In this document: positions 26,068-34,188 of the stretch, one piece after another
How the letters are laid out: each line of letters starts with the position of its first letter
Numbering within the stretch: the first letter of the stretch is position 1
Notes under the pieces: model-generated
The model's input: only the letters and a program-made list of their open reading frames with translations
Told to the model about the DNA's origin: nothing
Databases searched by the model: none
Assembly (NCBI RefSeq): GCF_000719705.1
Contig: NZ_JOHO01000046.1
Coordinates: forward strand, 1-64,000
Direction of reading: 5' to 3'
Origin: Streptomyces sp. NRRL S-350
GTDB taxonomy: Bacteria > Actinomycetota > Actinomycetes > Streptomycetales > Streptomycetaceae
DNA: 64,000 nucleotides
Made by a program: the position numbers and the translations under genes

Positions 26068-27075
26068 TCAGAGCGTGGACTCGAAGCCGTCCATGAGCGA
26101 CTTGAACTCTGCAAGCATCTGCTTCAGCGCCGCCTTCCCGTCGTCGTCCAGCTTCGCGGAACGCTTCTCTGCGGCGGCAAGCTGGGCCTTCGCCTTCGCG
26201 AAGTTGAGTTCGATGAACTCCAACGGAGTCCGCTTCTCGTCGTCGCCGTCGCCGTCTCCACCGTCGGAGCCACCCTCCAACTCACCCTTCCGGGAAGCGG
26301 CCAGTGCATCCTTCTTCAACTCCGTCGGCATGCTGTAGAACTTCTGGGCAGCCTGGCCAACCGGGAGATCGGGGTAGGCGGCGACCGCCTTAGCGAAGAT
26401 CTGACGGTCTTCGTCGGTGGGGTTGGCGTCGATCTCCGCCATCTCCAGCACAAGGGCATTCTGGCGCTGGTTCTTGATCGCAACGGCGAGACGCTGAACG
26501 GCAGCAGCCTTCTTCTCCATGTCGGCGGCTTCGTCGGCGGTCGCGTCGTCAGAGGCGCGGAACTTCTCCCCAGCAATGCGAAGAATCTCGGCAGACCGCT
26601 CCTTGTTGGGCTTCAGGCGCCCCGGCCAGTCCGGGTCACCGTCCTTGTTCGTGATCTGGATACGAGCACGAAAGTCCTGGCGAGCGATCCGCAACGCAAG
26701 TTCGTGAGTCTGGAGTTCCAGGGTCACGCCGTCTGCGAGAACCTGGGCGATCTCCTCGACCTTCTCCACCATGCCCGGCACGTCTTGGTAGCGGGTGGTA
26801 GCAAGGGACACCTTGCCGACCAGGGCCACGGCCTTGCCGGGGTTCGCGGCCCTCTCCTTAGCGGCCTTCCTCGCGGCAGCCCACTCCTCACGCAGCTCCG
26901 CCTGAAGCGCCCGAACCCCCTTGCCGCTAAGCGCATTGATCTGCCCGTCGACCTTCCCCCCCAACGCGGTAACGCCCTGCTCATCCCCCTTGGCAACCAG
27001 CCCGTTCACGCGCTTGATCGCCTTACGGATCTTCTCGACCTGGGCGTCTCGGCCGGTGGCGGTGGTGGTGGTCAT
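26068..27075 (-). CDS. Helical phage protein, candidate immunity repressor
   Basis: 335 residues from MTTTTATGRDAQVEKIRKAI. It is strongly helical and charged, with an acidic linker (GGSDGGDGDGDDEK) before a C-terminal coiled region of about 60 residues. A segment DLPVGQAAQKFYSMPTELKK resembles a helix-turn-helix but is not diagnostic. The gene is a single transcription unit. It has the best sigma-70 promoter I see in the prophage (27132-27161), palindrome copy 5 upstream of that promoter, and its own terminator. That context fits a repressor expressed in the lysogen. No homology is claimed. Confidence 0.5.
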   Translation of the reverse strand: MTTTTATGRDAQVEKIRKAIKRVNGLVAKGDEQGVTALGGKVDGQINALSGKGVRALQAELREEWAAARKAAKERAANPGKAVALVGKVSLATTRYQDVPGMVEKVEEIAQVLADGVTLELQTHELALRIARQDFRARIQITNKDGDPDWPGRLKPNKERSAEILRIAGEKFRASDDATADEAADMEKKAAAVQRLAVAIKNQRQNALVLEMAEIDANPTDEDRQIFAKAVAAYPDLPVGQAAQKFYSMPTELKKDALAASRKGELEGGSDGGDGDGDDEKRTPLEFIELNFAKAKAQLAAAEKRSAKLDDDGKAALKQMLAEFKSLMDGFESTL

Positions 27076-27131
27076 GCTGTCCTCTCCCCTTGAGTTTGAG
27101 CGGTTCGCGCTGTGCGAGCGCCCCGAGAAGC

Positions 27132-27161
27132 ACACTACTGACGCACCGTCGGGTTGTGCAA
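27132..27161 (-). promoter_or_regulatory. Strong sigma-70-type promoter upstream of the 26068 gene
   Basis: Minus strand TTGCAC (27161-27156), an 18-base spacer and TAGTGT (27137-27132). The start codon is about 57 bases downstream. Palindrome copy 5 lies about 32 bases upstream of the -35. Confidence 0.6.
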
Positions 27162-27192
27162 GAAAAGTTCAGAAGTTGCGTCGCATGAGTCG

Positions 27193-27208
27193 CGGATTAC
27201 GTAATCCG
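27193..27208. repeat. Palindrome family, copy 5
   Basis: Core CGGATTACGTAATCCG, between the dNMP kinase terminator and the 27132 promoter. Confidence 0.88.
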
Positions 27209-27220
27209 TGACAACGCAAA

Positions 27221-27244
27221 GAGCCCCCGCCGAAGCGGGGGCTC
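27221..27244 (-). terminator. Terminator after the dNMP kinase gene
   Basis: GAGCCCCCGC, CGAA, GCGGGGGCTC. A perfect 10-bp stem with a tetraloop, overlapping the region just past the stop at 27252. It would end the late operon. Confidence 0.75.
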
Positions 27245-27251
27245 AGTGGGG

Positions 27252-27821
27252 TCAGCCGGTCGGCTTGACCAGTAGATCGGCCTGGGCATGGAGATCGGCG
27301 ACGGTCCCGGCGTTGGCCACGGTGACGTCCACGGGGAAGTTGTCCAACTCCGTCTCGCTGACGTGCTCCCGTGTGCTGGCTCCGGGCCGTACGACCCGGA
27401 CGAGCTTGAAGCCGCGGGCTCGAAGCGCCTGGGCTTCGTTAACGTACCGGGTGTCCGTGACGACGACCGGCAGCGACCACGGCGCAGCGACGTCCAGGCG
27501 CTCCAGCACGAGGTTCAGCCAGAAGTCCGGGTCGATGTCGCGGACGGCCTGGCCGAAGTTCTGGAGCGTGCGGCGCACCTCCGGCACGGTGGTCTTGGCC
27601 TTCTCCCAGCCGTGCCGCTCCACGACCTCCGACAGCCGTACGGGCAGGTAGCCGAAGTGCCCGGACTCCGCGGACACGATGGGATCGGCGGCTAGGGCGA
27701 CGGCCCGAAGCGGATCGGCGAAGGCGACGCGGGTGTACGCGTGCTGGGCGACGAGCCGTTCCGCCAGAGTGTCCTTGCCGCTTCGGGCGCGCCCCAGCAG
27801 AGCAATGCCCGGCTGGATCAC
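27252..27821 (-). CDS. Deoxynucleoside monophosphate kinase-like P-loop protein
   Basis: 189 residues. Walker A GRARSGKDT is near residue 10, then VAFADPLRAVAL, the RRTLQNFGQAVR segment, VVTDTRYVNEAQALRARG and a C-terminal DLHAQADLLV. These features fit phage dNMP kinases that phosphorylate deoxynucleotides for viral DNA synthesis. GTG 27821 overlaps the holin stop (GTGA). Its place at the end of the lysis genes is unusual but coupled. Confidence 0.8.
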   Translation of the reverse strand: MIQPGIALLGRARSGKDTLAERLVAQHAYTRVAFADPLRAVALAADPIVSAESGHFGYLPVRLSEVVERHGWEKAKTTVPEVRRTLQNFGQAVRDIDPDFWLNLVLERLDVAAPWSLPVVVTDTRYVNEAQALRARGFKLVRVVRPGASTREHVSETELDNFPVDVTVANAGTVADLHAQADLLVKPTG

Positions 27822-28036
27822 TCGCCTGCCTCGGACGGGACGGTGGTCTCAGCCGGCGGGGCGCTCTCCGGGGCCGGGCCGGTCACACGGTGCACCGCCT
27901 CACCGACACCCAGGGCCGCGGCGACCACGCCCAGGACGAGCGCGGACGGTAGCTCCGGGACGAAGTGGGCGACGAGCGCGAGTACGGCGACCGCCAGGGC
28001 GTACAGACGGGCAGCGTGGGTACGGACAAAGGTCAT
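27818..28036 (-). CDS. Holin-like small membrane protein
   Basis: 72 residues, MTFVRTHAARLYALAVAVLA start. Two hydrophobic segments (about 10-25 and 32-48) and a charged C-terminal tail fit a small phage holin, which forms the membrane lesion for endolysin release. It lies directly after the endolysin gene. GAGAGAGG stands before the start codon. Confidence 0.7.
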   Translation of the reverse strand: MTFVRTHAARLYALAVAVLALVAHFVPELPSALVLGVVAAALGVGEAVHRVTGPAPESAPPAETTVPSEAGE

Positions 28037-28133
28037 GCTGGTACCTCTCTCAGGTGGGTTGGTCGGCTCCGGCCGGAAGGGCTGGAGTCCATAGGCGAAC
28101 GGCCAGTCGGGATCGGCGGGCGGGACGAGTCGG

Positions 28134-28943
28134 TCAGTTGTTGGGAACACGGAGTCGGTCCCACGAAGCCTGGCCAGGGATGCCGTCGGCGGCGCTGCCG
28201 GAGTAACCGCAAGCGCGCTGCCACGCGGCGTAGGAGCGCTGGTCCGCCGGGCCCCAGTCCGGGCCGGGACCGACGGAGTACCGGCCGCAGCCCTCTTCGA
28301 CCAGTCGCTGACCCATGCGCGTGATCAGGTCGTCGCTCCGGCCCGACTGGAAGAACCACGCGCCGGGGAACGGGGCGACACCGCCATCGTCGCCGGAGCC
28401 GCCGGACGAGCCGCCGCCGTTGACCGCCGCAACGATGCCGGGGAACACCCGGTCGCGGAACTGAGCGGCGCGCACGTCTCCGGGGCAGGCGGTCCCGCCC
28501 TGGGACCACTGGGGGTACATCCGGTGGATGCCGAAGCCTGGGTCGGTCCAGCTCTGGCAGATGCGAAGCGGTACGCCGTGCTGGTTGTGCATCCACACGC
28601 CGATACCGATCAGAGCTTCGATCTGCGCGTCAGTCCACGGATCGCTGTGATCGAGGTTCGACGCGGTCTCCACCGAGACAGCGCCGGTACCGTCGTTGCG
28701 GCGGTTGGCATACATATTGGCATCGGCCCTGGTCTCAGTGCCGATGTACTGGTACACCTCACCGCCGAACCCGGCGTAGAAGTGCGATTCCAGGTTGGTG
28801 GAGTCGCGCCAGTACTGGTAAGTCCGCTCACCGGACCACGGGGCAGCGATCGAGTGGAAGATCACCTGAGTCGGGCGGATGGCCGGCTGGGCGTCGCTCT
28901 CCGGCTGGAGTTCGAGCTTTCGGGCATTCGGGTACCACGCCAT
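28134..28943 (-). CDS. Endolysin: PGRP/amidase_2 N-acetylmuramoyl-L-alanine amidase with C-terminal binding domain
   Basis: 269 residues. The amidase domain covers about residues 15-170. FHSIAAPW supplies the first metal histidine, followed by SHFYAGFGGEVYQYIG, SVETASNLDHSDPWTDAQI, IHRMYPQWSQGGTACPGD (the HxxxxxxxxxxCPG end of amidase_2). A Gly/Ser linker leads to a C-terminal domain (WFFQSGRSDDLITRMGQRLV, PADQRSYAAWQRACGYSG) of the kind that binds streptomycete peptidoglycan. It cleaves the cell wall at lysis and works with the holin downstream. Confidence 0.88.
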   Translation of the reverse strand: MAWYPNARKLELQPESDAQPAIRPTQVIFHSIAAPWSGERTYQYWRDSTNLESHFYAGFGGEVYQYIGTETRADANMYANRRNDGTGAVSVETASNLDHSDPWTDAQIEALIGIGVWMHNQHGVPLRICQSWTDPGFGIHRMYPQWSQGGTACPGDVRAAQFRDRVFPGIVAAVNGGGSSGGSGDDGGVAPFPGAWFFQSGRSDDLITRMGQRLVEEGCGRYSVGPGPDWGPADQRSYAAWQRACGYSGSAADGIPGQASWDRLRVPNN

Positions 28944-29013
28944 GAAGTCCCCCTTGTTCTGGGCGTGAAGAAGCCCCGCAGGAAGTCCCGGCGGGGCTGA
29001 GTAGGTGGCGGTC

Positions 29014-30435
29014 TTAGAGGTTGGCGAGAGCCACGATCGGGATGTCGTGGTCGCCCTTGAATGCCGCTCCGCTGAGGTTCTGCGGGCAGTGGTCGATGCC
29101 GTCCAGGTACTTCTCCCGCTCGAACGCGGCGGACGGCATGAAGAAGTTGGCCGGGTTCGACGGACTCTCGTTGCCGACATGCATGTACGCGAAGTCCGAT
29201 GCGCCGCCCTGTCGCAGCAGGAACGCCCCGTAGTACCGGCCCGGCTGAAGAAGCATGGTCTGGCCCAGCCACATCGGGACGGCCCCGATGTGGTTCGTCT
29301 TCGCGGGTGCCGACGTCCCGGGGAACTGACCGGCTGGGTCAAGCTGCCAGATGTCCCCGCTGTACATGATGATCTCGCCGGACTCGCGGTACAACGACGC
29401 CTCGAAGCGGGCATTGGGCGCAACCGCGGAGCCGCCCCAGCCGCGCGCGAAGACGCACAGATGGGACACGGCCGTGGGCTCCGTGACGTTGATGCCGGAC
29501 ACGTAAAGCCTGTTCAGCTTCGCGTACTTGATCGCCGTCGGGTTGGTCACCCCGGCGGGGTCGAGATTCCACGCCGCGAACCCCAACGCCTGGGGCGTCC
29601 AGGTGTTCCGTGCGACGGTCACGGGGAGCTGGGCGACAGGCAGCCGACTGGCGCCGTCCAACGTCGCCACACCGTTGGCTGCACCCCGGGTCTTCACGTC
29701 CACGTAGAGCGCCGACAGGTCCGGCAGGTTGGCGGCTGGCACCCTCCCGGACGAGTTCAGCGGGGCTACGCCACCAGCAGTACCCACAGCGGAGCTGGGG
29801 ACGGCGCCCACGCTGGCCGCGTCCAGCTGGATATCCGGCCCCAGCTTGCCGTTCACGGAGTTCACCGACCCTGCTCCGGGGTCGCCCTTCGGGCCCTGGG
29901 GACCGACGTCTCCCTTGTCGCCCTTCGGGCCCTGGCTTCCGGCCGGTCCGGTGTCGCCCTTGTCGCCCTTCGGCCCCGGCACGGTCGACGCGGCCCCGGG
30001 GTCGCCCTTGTCGCCCTTCGGACCTTGAGCTCCGGTCTCGCCCTTGGGGCCAGGCACCGGCACGTAGGTGGGCGTCGTCGGGTCCGCGGGGGCAATGTCG
30101 GCAAGGTCGACGTCGGGCACGGCTTTCGGGGCGAGCATGGCGTAGGTGCGACTGCCGACGACCCCCGTCAGGTTCTCCCGGACGGAGTAGGACCACCCCG
30201 AAGGGTTCATGCCCGGTGAGTCGGTGGCGGGCAGCGTCGTTGCGAACCGTCCGGTTTCGTCCAGCACGGCGACGACCGGGCCGGCCACGAAGACGTCACT
30301 GTCGGCAAAGGTGAGCAGTGCCGGTGCCGTGAAGGTGACGGTTCCGGCGAGCGGGCGCCCGTCTGGCCCCAGGTATCGGCCGTGGACTCGCACGGTCGGG
30401 ATGTTGGCCGGAAGCCCCGGCGGTGGCGTAGTCAA
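29014..30435 (-). CDS. Collagen-like tail fibre / receptor-binding protein
   Basis: 473 residues. An N-terminal domain (GRYLGPDGRPLAGTVTF) is followed by about 60 residues of Gly-X-Y collagen-like repeats (GPKGETGAQGPKGDKGD type, residues about 128-190). A region typical of phage fibre shafts and a C-terminal head follow. The start is TTG 30435 with GGGGGG three bases upstream. It is the last structural gene before the lysis genes and is expected to carry host recognition. The C-terminal head resembles tail proteins only in general composition. Confidence 0.75.
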   Translation of the reverse strand: MTTPPPGLPANIPTVRVHGRYLGPDGRPLAGTVTFTAPALLTFADSDVFVAGPVVAVLDETGRFATTLPATDSPGMNPSGWSYSVRENLTGVVGSRTYAMLAPKAVPDVDLADIAPADPTTPTYVPVPGPKGETGAQGPKGDKGDPGAASTVPGPKGDKGDTGPAGSQGPKGDKGDVGPQGPKGDPGAGSVNSVNGKLGPDIQLDAASVGAVPSSAVGTAGGVAPLNSSGRVPAANLPDLSALYVDVKTRGAANGVATLDGASRLPVAQLPVTVARNTWTPQALGFAAWNLDPAGVTNPTAIKYAKLNRLYVSGINVTEPTAVSHLCVFARGWGGSAVAPNARFEASLYRESGEIIMYSGDIWQLDPAGQFPGTSAPAKTNHIGAVPMWLGQTMLLQPGRYYGAFLLRQGGASDFAYMHVGNESPSNPANFFMPSAAFEREKYLDGIDHCPQNLSGAAFKGDHDIPIVALANL

Positions 30436-30450
30436 GGTCCCCCCGTCCCG

Positions 30451-30472
30451 TCACGGATTACGTAATCCGTGA
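30451..30472. repeat. Palindrome family, copy 6
   Basis: The longest perfect copy (24 bp including the flanking G and C). The TAA in it is the stop codon of the 30458 gene. Confidence 0.92.
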
Positions 30473-30730
30473 CTCGGTGTCGCTGCTCTTCCAGATGCTC
30501 CGGATCTCCGCACGGAGCTGCGCGTTCTCTCGTCGTAGCGCTTGGACTTCGGCGACAAGCCGCGCAACGTCTTCGTCCAGCCGTTCAGCACGGGCCCGGT
30601 ACGCCTCCGCCTCCTCACGCCACGCGGCGTGGAGACCGGACTTCCAGCGCTGGAGACTGAAGACCGCGAAGACGACGACGGGCGCCAGGATCTCCGCCCC
30701 GCCCAGCGCTTCCGTGATGCTCACGGACAC
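30458..30730 (-). CDS. Small membrane-coiled-coil phage protein
   Basis: 90 residues. One membrane helix (about 12-27, AEILAPVVVFAVFSLQ) is followed by a coiled coil (AERLDEDVARLVAEVQALRR). The start may be GTG 30730 or GTG 30724, and GGGGG precedes both. The last codons and stop (TCA CGG ATT ACG TAA) are inside palindrome copy 6. It lies between tail and fibre genes. It could be a lysis or tail-assembly accessory, but function is unknown. Confidence 0.6.
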   Translation of the reverse strand: MSVSITEALGGAEILAPVVVFAVFSLQRWKSGLHAAWREEAEAYRARAERLDEDVARLVAEVQALRRENAQLRAEIRSIWKSSDTESRIT

Positions 30731-30733
30731 CCC

Positions 30734-31537
30734 CTAGAGGTTCATGACGGGCTCGTTCAGGTCCGGCGCGCGCACGGTCTTCCACTCCAGGTCGTAGGTC
30801 AACGTCCCGGTAGCCGTTGCGTCGGGAACGCGGGCGGCGGGAAGGCCAACGCAGTACTGCATGCCGGAGAGCTGGGCCTTCCCGTGCTCTCCCGGGACCG
30901 GATAGGTCAGGAGTTGGGCGCTGTACTCGGAGCCGTCCCGGGCCATCGGCGCATAGCGCCAAGTGCCGTCTTCCTCGAAGACGCCCCGATACTCCAGTGC
31001 ATCCGTGCTAGCCGATTCGAGCCCGGCCAGGACCCACATCCGCGCCGTCGGGATCGGCTCCGGGCCGACCGCGTACCGGAGCTGGAGTTCCACGGTGTAG
31101 ACGTCGGCGTCCCGGGCGTACTCCCAGCCGTGCGGGATGCCGTGAATCCAGCGGATCATGCCCGCCGCCAGGAACGGGTTCTCGTTGCCCACGAGTTGCC
31201 ACGTGCTGGACGCGGACACCATGGTCTTCCCGCCGTCGCGGCCGTGCCGGAACGCAGCCAGCCGGATCTCTGGTTCTCGTCGTCCCTTGAGAACGTTGTA
31301 GGTGATGAACTTCGTCTCCAGCCGATCGAAGACCATGCCGGTCACGTCAGCGATCGATACCGCGTGCCACACGTTGTCAGCGATGGTGCCGCGGGCCGTC
31401 GGATCCCACTCCGCTACCGGGTAACGGTCGAAGGTATTGACCGGGGCCGGCGCCCGCTCCACGGCGGTCAAACGCCGTTGCATGTCGGCAAGTTCGGTCA
31501 GGAGCGACGGCGGGAGGGCGTTAACTGGGGATGGCAT
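30734..31537 (-). CDS. Minor tail protein
   Basis: 267 residues starting MPSPVNALPPSLLTELADMQ. A short coiled N-terminus is followed by a beta-rich body with many Trp and Tyr (WQLVGNENPFLAAGMIRWIH). The stop lies four bases before the next gene and the start overlaps the upstream tail gene by 17 bases. Position between the tail-tip gene and the fibre gene supports a baseplate or tip role. No motif is diagnostic. Confidence 0.6.
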   Translation of the reverse strand: MPSPVNALPPSLLTELADMQRRLTAVERAPAPVNTFDRYPVAEWDPTARGTIADNVWHAVSIADVTGMVFDRLETKFITYNVLKGRREPEIRLAAFRHGRDGGKTMVSASSTWQLVGNENPFLAAGMIRWIHGIPHGWEYARDADVYTVELQLRYAVGPEPIPTARMWVLAGLESASTDALEYRGVFEEDGTWRYAPMARDGSEYSAQLLTYPVPGEHGKAQLSGMQYCVGLPAARVPDATATGTLTYDLEWKTVRAPDLNEPVMNL

Positions 31538-32576
31538 TGGAGAACAACTCCTTGTTGGCTAGGGCGAGTCCGATGGTCTCTCGGCCGTTGGTGTCGACTC
31601 CGGTCGTGCGCTCGGTCAACACGAACTCGTCAGCCAGGGCGACATATCCGGAGTCGGCGACGACCACGCACACGTCCCCCGGCAGGTAGTCCTGGGGCCG
31701 CACCCCGGGGTAGAGCGTCAGTGTCGGGATCGCCGTCGGAGCCCGGCCGGCGTTCACCGTCGACTGGGCCTTGGAGACCAGGTTCTCCGTCTCCTTGACA
31801 TCGCCGTATGTCGTCACGATCTGCTTCGTCGGGATGCGCTCCACGAGCCCGCTGTTCTGCGCGACACCCACCAGCTTCTCCCCGGCCCCGTTGTCGGCAC
31901 CGACCGCGTACGCGGCGGTAGCCAGGGCCGTGGAGTCGTACGTCACCTGCCGCACTTCGCAGTTGACGCCGTGCGTCAGGTAGTGCGTCGTTGCGCTGCC
32001 GGACCGGTCGGAGATCAGGAACCGGTTCCCGACAGTCTTCCGCGGCTCCTTCCAGTACGACTGGTAGCGGAAGTTGTAGCCGCCCACGTTGTCGGCCATC
32101 TGCTCCACGGCTTCCGCGACGTTCTTCAGCTCGTACTTCGTCCACTGCCGGGACCGCTTCCGCCCGGTGGGCTTCATCTCGTCCAGGTCGGTGTTCACCG
32201 CGTTGACCCGGTAGAGCCACGTCCGCAGCAAATCGGCTATGTCCCAGTCCTGGGCGTCGAAGCCGTCGACCATGTGACGGCCGCGGTAGTGACTGTGGTA
32301 GCCGGACGCCCCCAGGCTCAGCGTTCCGGCGGCAAGGTCCGCGGCAGCCGACCACAGAATCCCGCCCCACACCGGTTCGTCGTCGCGGACGGCCACGAGC
32401 CCGGAGCCGCCCGGGTAGAGCTTCGCCGCGTCGGCCTGGGGCGCGTTCAGCGGGATCGTGAACGTCGCCGTGCCCGCCTGGTTCAACGTCTCGGTGTACG
32501 TGATCGCGGCGGCCGGCAACGCGGCGACGACTTCGCCGGTCTTCAGCTTCGTCTGGAGCAATTCGTAGCGCGCCAT
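31521..32576 (-). CDS. Minor tail / tail-tip protein (Gp37-like)
   Basis: 351 residues from MARYELLQTKLKTGEVVAAL. ITYTETLNQAGTATFTIPLN and VRDDEPVWGGILW are typical of siphovirus tail-tip hub-type proteins. GGAGG lies 8 bases before the ATG. A copy of the 21-bp repeat is in the leader. A plus-strand moron gene begins about 245 bases upstream, separating it from the Dit-like gene. Confidence 0.7.
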   Translation of the reverse strand: MARYELLQTKLKTGEVVAALPAAAITYTETLNQAGTATFTIPLNAPQADAAKLYPGGSGLVAVRDDEPVWGGILWSAAADLAAGTLSLGASGYHSHYRGRHMVDGFDAQDWDIADLLRTWLYRVNAVNTDLDEMKPTGRKRSRQWTKYELKNVAEAVEQMADNVGGYNFRYQSYWKEPRKTVGNRFLISDRSGSATTHYLTHGVNCEVRQVTYDSTALATAAYAVGADNGAGEKLVGVAQNSGLVERIPTKQIVTTYGDVKETENLVSKAQSTVNAGRAPTAIPTLTLYPGVRPQDYLPGDVCVVVADSGYVALADEFVLTERTTGVDTNGRETIGLALANKELFSNAIPS

Positions 32577-32598
32577 GGGCTCACCTCCTCGGCTCCCC

Positions 32599-32619
32599 CT
32601 AGAGCGCAACGACTTCCCG
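32599..32619 (-). repeat. 21-bp leader repeat, copy d
   Basis: CTAGAGCGCAACGACTTCCC, about 23 bases upstream of the tail-tip gene start and next to the inserted plus-strand gene. Confidence 0.8.
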
Positions 32620-32819
32620 CCAAGACAGCGCTCTGACTATCTCCGGTTGCTGAGCGGCCGCGAGGCGTCGCACACTGAAAATACGCATCCACCTGCCCGG
32701 CGGACCCCCTTCCGTCCTGAAGGTCCACCTGCACCCATTCCTCAGCAGGCGAGAGACGCTACCCGTTGTGATTTTTCGGACGTGGCAGCAGATCGCCAAA
32801 TATCGGAGAATTGGACACC

Positions 32820-33335
32820 ATGAAGCTGCTGACAGAAATCGAGAACGTAGTCGCCACCGGCAAGATGGTGACCTCGGCGAGCGACCAGACCATCATCGAC
32901 CTCGTTAAGGCCGCAATCCTGAAAGACCTCTCTGCCTCGTTCTATCTGACGCGCGCGCAGGCTTACGCCGTTACCGAGTGGTATTGGACGCCGGAGCGAA
33001 TCCAGCTTAGCGGGATCCGGCCGGTGCCCCATGGGGAATTCGAACGGATTCGAAGAGAACTAGGCGTAGAGCTCACAGACTTCAACTACGCGCCAATCAA
33101 ATGCAGTTGTGGGCACATCTATGACGCGTTTGACTTCTTCCAACAGGGGATTCGGGAACACGGCCTCGAAGTCGTCAACTCGATATTTTCAATGACGGAG
33201 TCAACCCTCCTCCAGGTAAATCCGTCGTTCACCCCAATCTGCCCCGTCGACAACCAGAAATTGGAGGTTAGCCTAAGAGGTGGCGGAACGTACCGCTGCA
33301 CGGATTACGGCGGGTGCTGCATAGGGGCTGTTTAA
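32820..33335 (+). CDS. Plus-strand moron gene, Cys-rich hypothetical protein
   Basis: 171 residues from MKLLTEIENVVATGKMVTSA. It runs against all surrounding tail genes and its GC content is visibly lower. The N-terminal half is helical. The C-terminal half has IKCSCGHIYDAFDFF, TPICPVDNQK and YRCTDYGGCCIGAV, suggesting a metal site. GGAGA lies 10 bases before the ATG. A TTG at 32811 is an alternative. These features mark an acquired, independently expressed gene. I do not recognise the family, and defence or lysogenic conversion is only a guess. Confidence 0.7.
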   Translation: MKLLTEIENVVATGKMVTSASDQTIIDLVKAAILKDLSASFYLTRAQAYAVTEWYWTPERIQLSGIRPVPHGEFERIRRELGVELTDFNYAPIKCSCGHIYDAFDFFQQGIREHGLEVVNSIFSMTESTLLQVNPSFTPICPVDNQKLEVSLRGGGTYRCTDYGGCCIGAV

Positions 33336-33359
33336 GGAATTCGCACAGTCCCTGCCCCG

Positions 33360-34145
33360 CTACTCCCAGGCTTCGCGCCACGTGGCGACGGCCGTTGCTT
33401 CCACGTCGCTGTTCTCGCTGACGAGCTTCAGCCGATGGTTCCCGGCTTCGTACTCCGGCCAGACGGAGCCCGGGGTCACGAGCCCGGTGATATCTTCGCC
33501 CGCCGACGACCGGACGATCTGGGCCACACCGTCCACGGTCACAGACCCGGTGTACGCGATGCCGAAGGTCTGCCCCGTCAGCTCGTCTGTCAGCACGGGG
33601 TTCGTCGCGTCGGTGATCTCAACGATCGGCCGGGCCGGCACGGAGCCCCGCTGAGTGAACACTGGCGATCCGGTGCGGGTGCTCACCCTCACCTTCCGCG
33701 ACGACTCCGCGTAGATCTTCGGGTCCGTCGCATACAGCTCGAACGGCACCGTCGACACCCCGTAGGCGAAGGACAGGTCGATGGACCCGCCCCGCTTGCG
33801 CGGGCGCGCCTTGATGAACGCGCTCTCTCCGGCGGCAATCCCCGGGAAGCGGAACCTGAACGGCAGCTCCGGGCGCCCGACCCGAAAGGCTGCCGTCAGC
33901 GCCGCCCAAGCGGTGGAGAACTCCTCCGGCGTCCGCCCGTACACCTCGATCGTCAGCGTGACCGGCCGACCGTCAAGGATGTCGTCCCCCGGCCACCGCC
34001 CTTCGCGCTGGATGAGCACGAGATCGGAGGACCGGACGTCCGGCAGCGACAGAAGCCCGTCGACCTGGGCCAGGGACAGGGCGGAGTCGGGCGAGCCGAT
34101 CACCAGCCCCGAGTACTCGCACGTCCACTCTTCCAACTCCCCCAT
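33360..34145 (-). CDS. Distal tail protein-like (Dit-like)
   Basis: 261 residues from MGELEEWTCEYSGLVIGSPD. VTLTIEVYGRTPEEFSTAWAALTAAF and the following beta-rich domains fit phage distal tail proteins, which join the tail tube to the tip. It follows the tape measure gene as expected. The palindrome copy 7 lies in the gap on its upstream side. Confidence 0.7.
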   Translation of the reverse strand: MGELEEWTCEYSGLVIGSPDSALSLAQVDGLLSLPDVRSSDLVLIQREGRWPGDDILDGRPVTLTIEVYGRTPEEFSTAWAALTAAFRVGRPELPFRFRFPGIAAGESAFIKARPRKRGGSIDLSFAYGVSTVPFELYATDPKIYAESSRKVRVSTRTGSPVFTQRGSVPARPIVEITDATNPVLTDELTGQTFGIAYTGSVTVDGVAQIVRSSAGEDITGLVTPGSVWPEYEAGNHRLKLVSENSDVEATAVATWREAWE

Positions 34146-34168
34146 GTTCCCCCCTTGTTGAGCTGTCA

Positions 34169-34184
34169 CGGATTACGTAATCCG
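34169..34184. repeat. Palindrome family, copy 7
   Basis: Core CGGATTACGTAATCCG with flanking TCA on one side only, between the tape measure stop and the Dit-like start. Confidence 0.88.
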
Positions 34185-34188
34185 CGGC

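Noticed and set aside
29880..30060. Periodic repeats that look like a CRISPR-type array
   Set aside because: They encode Gly-X-Y collagen repeats of the tail fibre. There are no unique spacers and no cas genes.
33300..33311. Tenth copy of the phage palindrome
   Set aside because: CACGGATTACGG matches only one half and lies inside the plus-strand moron coding sequence.
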